DNA of 64,000 nt from Bacteroidales bacterium (GTDB lineage Bacteria; Bacteroidota; Bacteroidia; Bacteroidales; UBA932). Of the stretch, positions 46,991 to 55,490 are shown piece after piece. The translations under genes were made by a program, and so were the position numbers. The notes under the pieces are model-generated. The model was not told where the DNA came from. It ran no database searches and was given only the letters and a program-made list of their open reading frames with translations. The stretch is from the NCBI GenBank assembly GCA_017546125.1, contig JAFYXO010000039.1, positions 1 through 64,000 on the forward strand. Direction: 5' to 3'. How positions within the stretch are numbered: the first letter of the stretch is position 1; every line of letters starts with the position of its first letter.

Positions 46991-47019
46991 AGGGTGACCG
47001 GATACAATCCGACCACCCT
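46991..47019 (-). promoter_or_regulatory. Stem-loop in the guaB leader
   Basis: On the minus strand AGGGTG-GT-CGGAT pairs with ATCCG-GT-CACCCT (13 bp with two G-U pairs, loop TGT). The T-run after it is short. It may be a weak terminator after the 90-aa gene or an mRNA structure affecting guaB. Confidence 0.4.
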
Positions 47020-47045
47020 AACTATAATAAATAATGTTTTTGTGA

Positions 47046-47318
47046 TTACTTAATAGCCTCACCAAGCTTTTCACATAGAGCATCCAAAGATTTTAGGAAA
47101 TCCTCAGTAGTCTTACGGTAGTAAGCTTTAAGATTGCCCTCCTCAGGATGATTGATCTTGGCGTATGTCTCATCACGAAGATCGATAGCTTCATTGATAA
47201 TACCCAAAATGTTCTCTCTCTTAGACTCTTCTCTGGCAAAACCCATGCTGATAAGTGCATCAGATAGGAAATCTTCAGTTAGGAAATCTACGTCCTTCTT
47301 AAATACTCTTAGATTCAT
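47046..47318 (-). CDS. 90-aa conserved protein of unknown function
   Basis: Soluble, mostly helical and acidic: about half of the residues are charged (ESKRENILGIINEAIDLRDE; EDFLKSLDALCEKLGEAIK). No catalytic motif, signal peptide or membrane segment. It sits between the epimerase gene (22 bp) and guaB (76 bp). I do not recognise its family. Confidence 0.6.
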   Translation of the reverse strand: MNLRVFKKDVDFLTEDFLSDALISMGFAREESKRENILGIINEAIDLRDETYAKINHPEEGNLKAYYRKTTEDFLKSLDALCEKLGEAIK

Positions 47319-47339
47319 AATATATAATTGTTTTGAAAA

Positions 47340-48512
47340 TTATAGCTTAATAATACCTGGCTTTGGAGTAAGACCAAGACCTGGTTTGTCCTCAAGGGTG
47401 ATTTTACCGTCTACAAGCTTCATACCGTCGAAGCAGTCGTTGCCAAGTAGATAGTTACCATCCAAATCAGCCCATTCCATTTCAGGAGACAGTTGTGCTG
47501 CAGCAGAGATAGCGATAGATGTCTCAGTCATACAGCCGATCATAAGTTTCATATGAAGAGCCTTAGCTAGAGATACCATTTCGCGAGCCTCACGCATACC
47601 GGTACATTTCATAAGTTTGATATTGATACCGTGATAAGCGCCGTGTAGAGTTCTGATATCTGTCAATCTCTGGCAAGATTCGTCAGCGATGATAGGTAGT
47701 GGAGATCTCTCAGTGATCCAAGCGATATCGTCAAGATAATATTTTGACATTGGCTGCTCAATCATAGATATACCCTGCTCTTTAAGCCAGTGGATCATAT
47801 CCAAAGCGTAGTATTTGTCTTTCCAGCCCTGGTTTGCGTCGATGATGATAGGACGGCTGTCACGAGCACGGATAAGGTTGATCATTCTCTTGTCTTCAGC
47901 CTCAGTCATACCAAGTTTAACCTTGATAATTTTGTTCCAGTTAGCCTCATCAAGTTTTGTATTGATCATCTCATCGCTTGCATCATAACCGATAGTGTAG
48001 CTGGTGTAAGGTGCTTTTGAAGAATCAAAGCCCCAGATTTTCCACCAAGGCTGACCCATAACATTACCTACAAGGTCGTGTAGTGCAATATCCACAGAAG
48101 CTTTGGCTGCAGTATTATTGGTAGAAAGTTTGTCTACCGCCAACATAATATCTTGAATGCAGAATGGATTGTCAAATTTAGGCAGAACATTCTCTACCAC
48201 TTTTTTCAAGAAGTCGTTTACAGACGCCTGTGTCTCACCAAGATAAGGTGGCATTGCTGCCTCACCATAACCTGAGTAGCCATTCCAGCTCAAACGGGTG
48301 ATAACGATAGGAGTACCTTTACGAGAAGAGCCGGATACAGTGAAAGTAAATTTCATTATACCATCGAAGTTCTCCCAGTCAAGTTGAAGTTTTTTGCTGG
48401 TGCTGATCTTCTTAGGATTATTCTTCTGTGCGAAGATATCTGATGGTTTCATAAATGCAGTAGCTGCAGTTAGAACACCGGCTGTTTTAAGGAAATCTCT
48501 TCTTGTTGTCAT
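47340..48512 (-). CDS. Exported dipeptide epimerase (L-Ala-D/L-Glu type), enolase superfamily
   Basis: 390 aa. N-terminal twin-arginine signal TTRRDFLKTAGV. Enolase-superfamily motifs: KIIKVKLG (the KxK lysines), DANQGW, the E in MIEQPM and IADESC near the C-terminal third. Muramyl-peptide epimerases convert L-Ala-D-Glu to L-Ala-L-Glu. The NlpC/P60 gene upstream (18-bp gap) supports a murein peptide scavenging pair. Tat export of such an enzyme is unusual, since the E. coli relative YcjG is cytoplasmic, and suggests action in the periplasm. Confidence 0.82.
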   Translation of the reverse strand: MTTRRDFLKTAGVLTAATAFMKPSDIFAQKNNPKKISTSKKLQLDWENFDGIMKFTFTVSGSSRKGTPIVITRLSWNGYSGYGEAAMPPYLGETQASVNDFLKKVVENVLPKFDNPFCIQDIMLAVDKLSTNNTAAKASVDIALHDLVGNVMGQPWWKIWGFDSSKAPYTSYTIGYDASDEMINTKLDEANWNKIIKVKLGMTEAEDKRMINLIRARDSRPIIIDANQGWKDKYYALDMIHWLKEQGISMIEQPMSKYYLDDIAWITERSPLPIIADESCQRLTDIRTLHGAYHGINIKLMKCTGMREAREMVSLAKALHMKLMIGCMTETSIAISAAAQLSPEMEWADLDGNYLLGNDCFDGMKLVDGKITLEDKPGLGLTPKPGIIKL

Positions 48513-48529
48513 AATCGTATATTTTTAAA

Positions 48530-49732
48530 TTATTTGTTTTCAACATTAAAATACCAAGGGTGTTTAGCGATAGACCACATACCATAGATAGTGTCTTGCA
48601 TACCGTTGATACGTCTTGCACATACCATAGTGCCGTCATAGTAATTGTCAGTACCAGGAACCAGGCTATTGATCTTCACGAATGTAGCTGAGTGGATAAA
48701 CATACCGTCACCCAAATACATTCCTACGTGTGTTACCCTTGCAGGTCTGTCTGCGGTAGCTTTGCGACCGAAGAATAGGATATCACCTTTCTTAAGGTTC
48801 TCGATGCCATTTGTAATATCGATCTCTTCACCAACTTTTGCCTGTTGTGAAGCATCTCTTCTAAGGATAATACCGTTTAGGAAGTGTGAAGTCTTCACGA
48901 AACCGCTACAGTCAAGACCTTTGATAGAGGTACCTGCCCATAGATAAGGGAAACCAAGGAACTGTTTACCGGTATTAAGGATATTGTCAGTGGTAGGATT
49001 TCTGCTGTCAAGCCATTTTTTAAGGCATTTTACATCAGAAGCAGGAACATAAGCTGTCTTGCCGTTAGGAAGTTTAACCTCCTGATAACCGTTAACCACT
49101 TTTTTAGATGACACTTGAGCGATATCACCCCATACACCATCACTGACGATCGCGCCGTTTTTGCTTGGCTTGTCACGGAACAAAGTGTAGTGAACATCTA
49201 CGATAACTCTTTCAGAGCCTCTCCATGCTGTAAGCTCCTCTTCGTTCATAGTCTTCACACTACCTACAGTTACCCAAGCGATATAACCCTCTGGGGTAAC
49301 GACTCTATACCAGTAGCTCTTCTTCTCCAACACTTTAAGAGGGGTACCCATCAACACCTGAGTAGCCATCTCAGAAGAGTAATCAGCCTCATATCTCAAG
49401 TTAGCCACAGAGTGAGATACCACTGCATAGATTTTGCCTTCATTTACAAGAGCTGCATCAGGAAGAACCTTCATGCTGTCAAGAACATCAATTTTCTTAG
49501 CTGCCAACTTCTCCAATAGAGCAGCTTTTGCTTCAGCTTCAGTAGTTGAGCCGTAAAGAACCCATTTACCGTCAACTTCTTTAAGTTTGGTTTCAAATGT
49601 TTTATCCCTTCTGTCAGGGGCAAATTCAGATTTGACTTCTTTTGAAATAGAGTTGAATACTTCTTGTTTGTCTTCGCCACAAGATGTGAAGATTAGCAGA
49701 AGTGCTGCAGATAAGAGTATTAGTTTGCGCAT
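48530..49732 (-). CDS. NlpC/P60 endopeptidase lipoprotein with SH3-like domains
   Basis: 400 aa from the ATG at 49732 (lipobox FTSC about C18). Two SH3b-like domains (about 110-240) precede an NlpC/P60 domain with catalytic C275 in LDCSGF and H in RVTHVGMYLG. The family of YkfC-type enzymes cuts gamma-D-Glu-diamino acid bonds in murein peptides. A longer open frame to 49942 has a poor, cysteine- and phenylalanine-rich N-terminus and overlaps the divergent gene and promoter. Paired with the epimerase downstream. Confidence 0.85.
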   Translation of the reverse strand: MRKLILLSAALLLIFTSCGEDKQEVFNSISKEVKSEFAPDRRDKTFETKLKEVDGKWVLYGSTTEAEAKAALLEKLAAKKIDVLDSMKVLPDAALVNEGKIYAVVSHSVANLRYEADYSSEMATQVLMGTPLKVLEKKSYWYRVVTPEGYIAWVTVGSVKTMNEEELTAWRGSERVIVDVHYTLFRDKPSKNGAIVSDGVWGDIAQVSSKKVVNGYQEVKLPNGKTAYVPASDVKCLKKWLDSRNPTTDNILNTGKQFLGFPYLWAGTSIKGLDCSGFVKTSHFLNGIILRRDASQQAKVGEEIDITNGIENLKKGDILFFGRKATADRPARVTHVGMYLGDGMFIHSATFVKINSLVPGTDNYYDGTMVCARRINGMQDTIYGMWSIAKHPWYFNVENK

Positions 49733-49769
49733 AAAATGAAATTTTAAATATAGTACTATTCTTATCCTA

Positions 49770-49806
49770 CAAAAATATCTATTTTTTAATAAAATGCCTA
49801 CTTTTG
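49770..49806. promoter_or_regulatory. Divergent -7 boxes between the NlpC gene and the YhcH-like gene
   Basis: Minus-strand TATTTTTG (49770-49777) precedes the NlpC/P60 gene. Plus-strand TACTTTTG (49799-49806) precedes the YhcH-like gene and lies within the in-frame extension 49794-49829, which supports the ATG at 49830. The -33 boxes are poor. Confidence 0.45.
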
Positions 49807-49829
49807 TGAAGCAAAAAGAGCAAAAAATT

Positions 49830-50303
49830 ATGATTATAGATTCAATTAAAAGTTTTGAGAGATACAAAGAGTTCCAAACCGGCTTTGACAAGGTATACGA
49901 TTTCCTAAGGAAACACGACCTCAACACCCTTGAATTGGGCAATCACCCCATCGTAGAAAACGATGTGTGGTGCACAATATCAGAGTCTGACGCAAGAGAT
50001 ATCGCTGATCTTCCCAAGATGGAAGTTCACGATTCATTCGTGGATGTTCACATTCTTCTCGAAGGTGACGAGACTATCGGATGGAAAGACAGAGCCAAAT
50101 GTGAAAACCTCCAGATGGCCGAATACAATGAAGCACAGGACGTAGCTCTATTCGACGAGATGCCGGAGGTATTCATCAGCTGCAGCACCGGCAACTTCGT
50201 AATGTGTTTCCCATCTGATGCCCACACCCCACTTTTGGGCAGTGGCACCATCAAGAAAGCTGTCTTCAAAATCAGAGTTTTGAATGAACCGGCAGACAAA
50301 TAG
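49830..50303 (+). CDS. YhcH/YjgK/YiaL (NanQ-like) protein
   Basis: 157 aa cupin-like beta-sandwich. Family residues: EVHDSFVDVHILLEG (the H..D.H..E cluster that binds metal) and the C-terminal FPSDAHTP with KKAVFKIRV. Relatives are anomerases acting on sialic acid or other sugars. No sugar-catabolic genes are adjacent. It overlaps the next gene by 20 bp. Confidence 0.8.
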   Translation: MIIDSIKSFERYKEFQTGFDKVYDFLRKHDLNTLELGNHPIVENDVWCTISESDARDIADLPKMEVHDSFVDVHILLEGDETIGWKDRAKCENLQMAEYNEAQDVALFDEMPEVFISCSTGNFVMCFPSDAHTPLLGSGTIKKAVFKIRVLNEPADK

Positions 50304-51216
50304 CAGATACAACTCTTTTGTCGGATACTTCAAGAGAACCTACGGACAACGATTGCAGAAAATAGTGATCGATGCAGGGTTCACTTGTCCCAATAGGGAT
50401 GGTTCAATCTCTCGCGGAGGGTGTACCTACTGCGACAACTTGGCTTTTCACCCCAACTACAGCACCAGCGACAGATCGATCGCCTGGCAGATAGAAGAGG
50501 GTATAACATTCCATAAAAACCGCTATCGCAAGACAGAGAAATATCTTGCATACTTTCAGCCGTATTCAAACACATACGCACCACTGCCACGCCTGAAGGA
50601 GCTCTATGAAGAGGCTCTGGCACACCCGGCAGTAGAGGGCATCGTCATAGGCACCCGCCCGGACTGCGTGGATGACGAAAAACTTGACTATCTGGCAGAA
50701 CTGGCCAAGAAGCATATAGTCATAGTGGAGTACGGAATCGAATCGTGTTACGACAAAACCCTGCAGAGGATCAATCGTGGACACACATTCGCCCAAGCAC
50801 AAGAGGCGGTAAGGAAGAGTGCAGAGAGGGGGCTGCACCTCGGAGCACATTTCATACTGGGTCTCCCGGGAGAGTCCAGAGAAGAGATGCTGGCAATGGC
50901 TCCACTCATCAACGACCTCCCCATCAATTCGGTCAAATTCCACCAGCTTCAAATAGTAAAGGGGACCAAAATGGAGAAAGAGTTCGCTGAACACCCGGAA
51001 GATTTCGCGATGTTCGGATTGGATGAATATATAGATTTCTTCATCGATTTGCTTGAGAGACTCCGCCCCGATCTGTACATAGAGCGCTTCGTCGGGGAGG
51101 TGCCACCACGCTTCGTAAACTCCACCCCGTGGGGTCTCGTCCGCAATGTCGAACTCCTCCGAATGCTTGAATCGCGCCTCGAAGAGCGCAACACTTATCA
51201 AGGAAGATTGTTATAA
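50284..51216 (+). CDS. Radical SAM protein, YhcC/TIGR01212 family
   Basis: 310 aa. The cluster-binding cysteines appear as CPNRDGSISRGGCTYC (C-x11-C-x2-C), typical of this family. GTRPDCVDDEKLDY and EYGIESCYDKTLQRINRG follow. The substrate is not established; relatives are candidate RNA- or protein-modifying enzymes. It starts within the last codons of the YhcH-like gene and is followed by a clear terminator. Confidence 0.85.
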   Translation: MNRQTNSRYNSFVGYFKRTYGQRLQKIVIDAGFTCPNRDGSISRGGCTYCDNLAFHPNYSTSDRSIAWQIEEGITFHKNRYRKTEKYLAYFQPYSNTYAPLPRLKELYEEALAHPAVEGIVIGTRPDCVDDEKLDYLAELAKKHIVIVEYGIESCYDKTLQRINRGHTFAQAQEAVRKSAERGLHLGAHFILGLPGESREEMLAMAPLINDLPINSVKFHQLQIVKGTKMEKEFAEHPEDFAMFGLDEYIDFFIDLLERLRPDLYIERFVGEVPPRFVNSTPWGLVRNVELLRMLESRLEERNTYQGRLL

Positions 51217-51246
51217 AAAAGGGCGACTATCAAAAGTCGCCCTTTT
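51217..51246. terminator. Bidirectional terminator between the radical SAM gene and pnp
   Basis: GGGCGAC (51221-51227) pairs with GTCGCCC (51236-51242), extended by A-T pairs; A-run before and T-run after, so it can stop transcripts from both sides. Confidence 0.85.
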
Positions 51247-51267
51247 CTGTTATAATTTCGCTGTTGG

Positions 51268-53502
51268 TTACTCGTGATTTTCAGGTTTTCTTCTTGGACC
51301 ACCCTCTCTGCGGTGACCACGGTCACCATCTTTGCGAGGACCTCTGTCGCCTGAAGGTCTTGGTTTGCGCTCACGCTCAACCCAACCCTCTGGTGCAGGT
51401 ATAAGTGCTCTGCGAGAAAGTCTCATCTTACCAGATTTTGAATCAATCTCAAGAAGTTTCACATCAAGCTCATCACCTACATTCACAACATCCTCAACTT
51501 TCTCAACTTTCTTGTAGTCAAGCTCAGAGATGTGAAGCAGACCCTCTTTACCAGGAAGGATCTCTACGAATGCACCGAACTCAAGGATAGAAACCACTTT
51601 ACCATGATAGGTCTCACCCACCTCAGGAACAGTAGTGATAGCTTTGATACGAGCCAAAGCTGCATCCATACACTCTTTGTTCTCACCGAAGATATCGATT
51701 ACACCTTGACCATCCACCTCAGTGATAGTGATGGTAGTGTTGGTGCTCTTCTGCATCTCCTGAATAACTTTACCACCTGTACCGATAACAGCACCGATGA
51801 ACTCACCAGGGATAGTGATTTGTACCAAGCGAGGTACATTTGGTTTGAAGTCCTCACGAGGCTCAGAGATAGTTTTCATCATCTCACCCATAATGTGCTC
51901 GCGACCCTCTTTAGCTTGCGCCAAAGCTTGCTCAAGAACTTCATATGGAAGGCCGTCCACTTTAATATCCATCTGAGTAGCTGTGATACCATCTTTAGTA
52001 CCAGTCACTTTGAAGTCCATATCACCTAGGTGGTCTTCATCACCCAAGATATCTGAAAGGACGATAAATTTACCTGTTTTCTTATCTGAGATAAGACCCA
52101 TAGCGATACCTGCCACAGGTTTTTTCATCTTAAGACCTGAATCCATAAGGGCCATAGTACCGGCACATACAGTAGCCATAGATGAAGAACCGTTTGACTC
52201 AAGGATATCTGATACCACACGTACAGCATATGGGTTCTCCTCACCTACTGGAACCATAGGTTTAAGAGCTCTCCAAGCCAAGTTACCGTGACCGATCTCA
52301 CGACGGCCGATACCTCTTTGAGGTTTGGCCTCACCTGTAGAGAATGGAGGGAAGTTATAGTGAAGAACGAATTGTTGGGTCTCGTGAACCAATACTTCGT
52401 CAAGCTCTTTCATATCAAGTTTGGTACCCAAAGTCACTGTAGCAAGTGCTTGAGTCTCACCACGGGTAAAGATTGCAGAACCGTGTGCACCTGGAAGATA
52501 GTTGGTCTCACACCAGATAGGGCGGATCTGACGGGTATTACGGCCATCAAGACGTACACCTTCGTCTACGATCATACGACGCATACACTCTTTCTCCACT
52601 TGACCATAATATCTGTTGATCATCACCATCTTGTCATCTCTCTCCTCTTCAGGAATAGTCTCAATGAACTCATCCTTAAGGGCAGAGAAAGCATCTTCTC
52701 TCTCATGTTTGCCAAGTTGTGATTTTGCGATAGCATAGCATCTGTCGTAGCAGAAGCTTACAAGTGCATTGCGAAGATCCTCATCATCCTCTTCGTGGCA
52801 ATACTCTCTCTTGTTCACTTTGCCCACCTCTTCCATAAGCTCTTTCTGAGCTACGCAGTGTTTCTTGATCTCTTCGTGAGCAAATTTGATAGCATCAAGC
52901 ATATCCTTCTCGGTAACCTCTTTCATCTCACCCTCTACCATCATGATGTTCTCATAGGTAGCAGCCACCATAATGTCAAGGTCAGCGCTCTCAAGAGCTT
53001 TGAAAGTAGGGTTGATAACGAATTGGCCATCAATTCTTGCCACTCTCACCTCTGAGATAGGGCCGTTGAATGGAATATCACTCACTGCCAATGCAGCCGA
53101 TGCTGCAAGACCTGCAAATGCATCAGGCATAGTCTCTTTATCAGCAGAGATAAGGTTTACATTCACGAATACCTCTGCGTGGAAATTATCAGGGAAAAGA
53201 GGACGCAAAGCCCTGTCAATCAAGCGAGCCACCAGGATCTCTGAATCAGAAGCCTTACCTTCTCTCTTCATGAAACCGCCAGGGAAACGGCCGGCAGCCG
53301 CAAATTTCTCTTTGTATTCTACTGAAAGAGGCATAAAGTCCACATCTTCTTTAGCATCTTTCGCACATGTTACTGTCGCAAGCAACATGGTATCTCCGAC
53401 TTTAAGAACGACACTACCGGCAGCCTGTTTTGCAAGTCTTCCGGTCTCGATCTCTACAATTCTTCCATCACCCAATGTGATGGTCTTTTTTACTACATTC
53501 AT
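51268..53502 (-). CDS. pnp: Polyribonucleotide nucleotidyltransferase
   Basis: 744 aa. Two RNase PH domains (about 10-220 and 310-540), a KH domain (about 555-615; [19 protein letters not shown]) and an S1 domain (about 620-690; [18 protein letters not shown]). It degrades mRNA 3' to 5' with phosphate. The last about 40 residues form a basic, Arg/Gly/Pro-rich tail ([15 protein letters not shown]), probably an extra RNA contact. It follows rpsO, the usual arrangement, but with a terminator between. Confidence 0.96.
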   Translation of the reverse strand: MNVVKKTITLGDGRIVEIETGRLAKQAAGSVVLKVGDTMLLATVTCAKDAKEDVDFMPLSVEYKEKFAAAGRFPGGFMKREGKASDSEILVARLIDRALRPLFPDNFHAEVFVNVNLISADKETMPDAFAGLAASAALAVSDIPFNGPISEVRVARIDGQFVINPTFKALESADLDIMVAATYENIMMVEGEMKEVTEKDMLDAIKFAHEEIKKHCVAQKELMEEVGKVNKREYCHEEDDEDLRNALVSFCYDRCYAIAKSQLGKHEREDAFSALKDEFIETIPEEERDDKMVMINRYYGQVEKECMRRMIVDEGVRLDGRNTRQIRPIWCETNYLPGAHGSAIFTRGETQALATVTLGTKLDMKELDEVLVHETQQFVLHYNFPPFSTGEAKPQRGIGRREIGHGNLAWRALKPMVPVGEENPYAVRVVSDILESNGSSSMATVCAGTMALMDSGLKMKKPVAGIAMGLISDKKTGKFIVLSDILGDEDHLGDMDFKVTGTKDGITATQMDIKVDGLPYEVLEQALAQAKEGREHIMGEMMKTISEPREDFKPNVPRLVQITIPGEFIGAVIGTGGKVIQEMQKSTNTTITITEVDGQGVIDIFGENKECMDAALARIKAITTVPEVGETYHGKVVSILEFGAFVEILPGKEGLLHISELDYKKVEKVEDVVNVGDELDVKLLEIDSKSGKMRLSRRALIPAPEGWVERERKPRPSGDRGPRKDGDRGHRREGGPRRKPENHE

Positions 53503-53548
53503 CTTATTATTTATTTTTTCCGCTAATATATGTCGATAGATAGAAAAA

Positions 53549-53576
53549 GAGGCTGTCGTATCGAATTGACAGCCTC
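53549..53576 (-). terminator. Terminator between rpsO and pnp
   Basis: Perfect 9-bp stem GAGGCTGTC (53549-53557) / GACAGCCTC (53568-53576) followed on the minus strand by TTTTTC. pnp is then probably expressed by readthrough or its own promoter. Confidence 0.8.
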
Positions 53577-53582
53577 GTCTTA

Positions 53583-53858
53583 TTATTTACGAAGGTTAAG
53601 TGCCTTCACAATTGCTCTGTATCTCTCGATGTCGGTGGTCTTCAAGTAATCTAGAAGACGACGTCTTTTACCAACAAGTCTAAGCAAAGCCCTTTGTGTG
53701 CCATAGTCTTTTTTATTGCTACGAAGGTGCTCTGTTAGGTGAGCGATACGGTAGGAAAATAGAGCGATTTGACTCTCAGCTGAGCCGGTGTCTTTATTAG
53801 ACTTCCCGTATTGTCCGAAAATCTCCTGCTTCTTCTCTGCTGCAAGATATTCTGCCAT
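53583..53858 (-). CDS. rpsO: 30S ribosomal protein S15
   Basis: 91 aa. Family pattern [56 protein letters not shown]. The usual length is 88-91. It binds helix 22 of 16S rRNA in the platform. Confidence 0.97.
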   Translation of the reverse strand: MAEYLAAEKKQEIFGQYGKSNKDTGSAESQIALFSYRIAHLTEHLRSNKKDYGTQRALLRLVGKRRRLLDYLKTTDIERYRAIVKALNLRK

Positions 53859-53906
53859 AACTTTAAGCGTTTGATTTTAAATTGTTTTGTCCCAAAATTG
53901 GGAGTG

Positions 53907-53937
53907 CAAAGATAGACAAATAAACTCATTCTCCAAA
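53907..53937 (-). promoter_or_regulatory. Promoter of rpsO
   Basis: Minus-strand TTTG (53934-53937), 19 bp, TATCTTTG (53907-53914), an exact consensus match, 48 bp before the ATG. The leader holds a small TCCCAATTTTGGGA stem-loop that might take part in S15 autoregulation (inference). Confidence 0.75.
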
Positions 53938-53969
53938 AAAGATTCACTGATTATCACTATTTTTGCCCC

Positions 53970-54563
53970 ATGAAAGAGAAGATAATCCATCACCCGGAGC
54001 TCGGGGAGATACACTTGGTAAGGAAACGGGGGATCCGTCGCCTCTCTATTAAGGTGGGGGCAGAGAACTCCATCCGCGTCACCATTCCATGGTTATTTCC
54101 ATTTGCTGCAGGGGAACTCTTTCTAAAGCAGTCTGAGGGTAAAATCAACACCATACTTCGCAGAATGGAGAAAAAAGCTGCCGAACGGACCCCAATCCTC
54201 CTTCCATCTGACCCCATTGCCCTCAGGGCAATAAAAAAAGATGCCCGCAAGGCTCTCGCGACCCGCACCATGGAGCTTGCCGCCCTGCACGGCTTCGTAA
54301 AAAGCGACGGGACACCACTCATAGGAAGGATTGCCCTTAAAGACAACAAGTCCAATTGGGGTTCATGCTCCGCAAAGGGGAATATAAATCTCAACATCCG
54401 CCTCCATCTCCTTCCTCCACATCTTCGGGACTACGTCATACTGCACGAACTCTGCCACCTGCACCACTTGAACCATGGCCCCGAATTCCACCGGCTGCTG
54501 GAGAGTGTCTGCCCGATGCACCTGACACTCAAGAAAGAACTCAACAGATTCTCAATCAAATAA
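53970..54563 (+). CDS. YgjP/SprT-like metallopeptidase (DUF45)
   Basis: 197 aa. Zinc-binding motif HELCHLHHLNHGPEF (H159, E160, H163, and the downstream H). An N-terminal beta-rich part carries LVRKRGIRRLSIKV and a NKSNWGSCSAKGNI turn. A TATTTTTG box at 53958-53965 lies just before the ATG, so the mRNA may be nearly leaderless. Physiological substrate unknown. Confidence 0.8.
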   Translation: MKEKIIHHPELGEIHLVRKRGIRRLSIKVGAENSIRVTIPWLFPFAAGELFLKQSEGKINTILRRMEKKAAERTPILLPSDPIALRAIKKDARKALATRTMELAALHGFVKSDGTPLIGRIALKDNKSNWGSCSAKGNINLNIRLHLLPPHLRDYVILHELCHLHHLNHGPEFHRLLESVCPMHLTLKKELNRFSIK

Positions 54564-54570
54564 AAAAGAA

Positions 54571-54597
54571 AAAGCCCTCAGCTACGCTGAAGGCTTT
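54571..54597. terminator. Terminator after the YgjP-like gene
   Basis: AAAGCC and GGCTTT arms with inner TCAGC/GCTGA around TAC. Convergent with the barrel gene that stops at 54618; may serve both, though T-runs are short. Confidence 0.6.
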
Positions 54598-54617
54598 AAC
54601 TTGATCATCTACAAGAA

Positions 54618-55451
54618 TTAAAATCTGAATCCTAACTTCAATCGAGGTTGGGAGAAGATTTTGATATGATGGTTATCTGTCTGGAAAGCCTGATATCCTA
54701 TATGGTGGATATCTATGACAGAGTAGTGATACGATGCCGGTGCCACCTCCAGGCCGATAATAAGTCCGGGGGCCACAGCATAATCCACACCCGCCATAAT
54801 ACCACTTCTAATGGAATAGGCCTGGCCGGCACGATAACTGTTTCTCACCAATTCTATTGGATCTCCTTCGCTAGACAACTCTCCGGTGTAAGGATACATA
54901 GCCTCAACTCTGGCCATCTGATAACCACAGAATGCACCAATGTAAGGGCTGATCCTCTCATTGCCGGTTATGAAGCGATAATTCAATCCTACTTCTACAT
55001 TAAACAGGTGGTTAGTCTCTCCAAGAACATACTGATAACTTGGTATAGGCATATCCGGAACAATATATTCACCCTCTATAAAATCCTTTTTAGGGGTATA
55101 GTTGATATTCATTCCGAACATAGCTGTAAACTCAAGCTGGTCTAAGGCAAACCAAGAGAAGTTTACACCTATCATATTTGTCACAGTATTCGAGTTGAGA
55201 GAACCCAAATTGAAGTATGTCCTCATCTGATCCCCTGTAACACCCACTTCACTGATAACACCATTCTCATCTGTTTGCGGCAACAGATAATAATTGTGGT
55301 CTCCAAGGAAATAGGTGGAAGGACCTATAAGTACTCCAACTTGCACATCACCTTTTTTGGGGGCATAATTGACATAGGTGTCTGCCGACTGCCCCAAAGC
55401 TGGGAGAGTCATAAGCATCACCAGTGCCATTATGATAAATTTCCTCAACAT
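54618..55451 (-). CDS. Outer-membrane beta-barrel protein
   Basis: 277 aa with signal peptide (about 1-21, PALGQ). Alternating aromatic/hydrophobic strands with charged turns (FNLGSLNSNTVTNMIGVNFSW; NVEVGLNYRFITGNERISPYIGAF) end in an aromatic residue (LGFRF). Probably an 8-10-strand barrel of the porin/OprF-like class. It lies 39 bp after the coiled-coil lipoprotein gene on the same strand, suggesting an operon. Confidence 0.75.
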   Translation of the reverse strand: MLRKFIIMALVMLMTLPALGQSADTYVNYAPKKGDVQVGVLIGPSTYFLGDHNYYLLPQTDENGVISEVGVTGDQMRTYFNLGSLNSNTVTNMIGVNFSWFALDQLEFTAMFGMNINYTPKKDFIEGEYIVPDMPIPSYQYVLGETNHLFNVEVGLNYRFITGNERISPYIGAFCGYQMARVEAMYPYTGELSSEGDPIELVRNSYRAGQAYSIRSGIMAGVDYAVAPGLIIGLEVAPASYHYSVIDIHHIGYQAFQTDNHHIKIFSQPRLKLGFRF

Positions 55452-55490
55452 ACCGATAATGTTTTTGTTGGTTCTACAATTGTGGGTTGG

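Noticed and set aside
48530..49942. Longer start of the NlpC/P60 lipoprotein
   Set aside because: It would place 70 non-conserved residues before a good lipoprotein signal and overlap the divergent gene.
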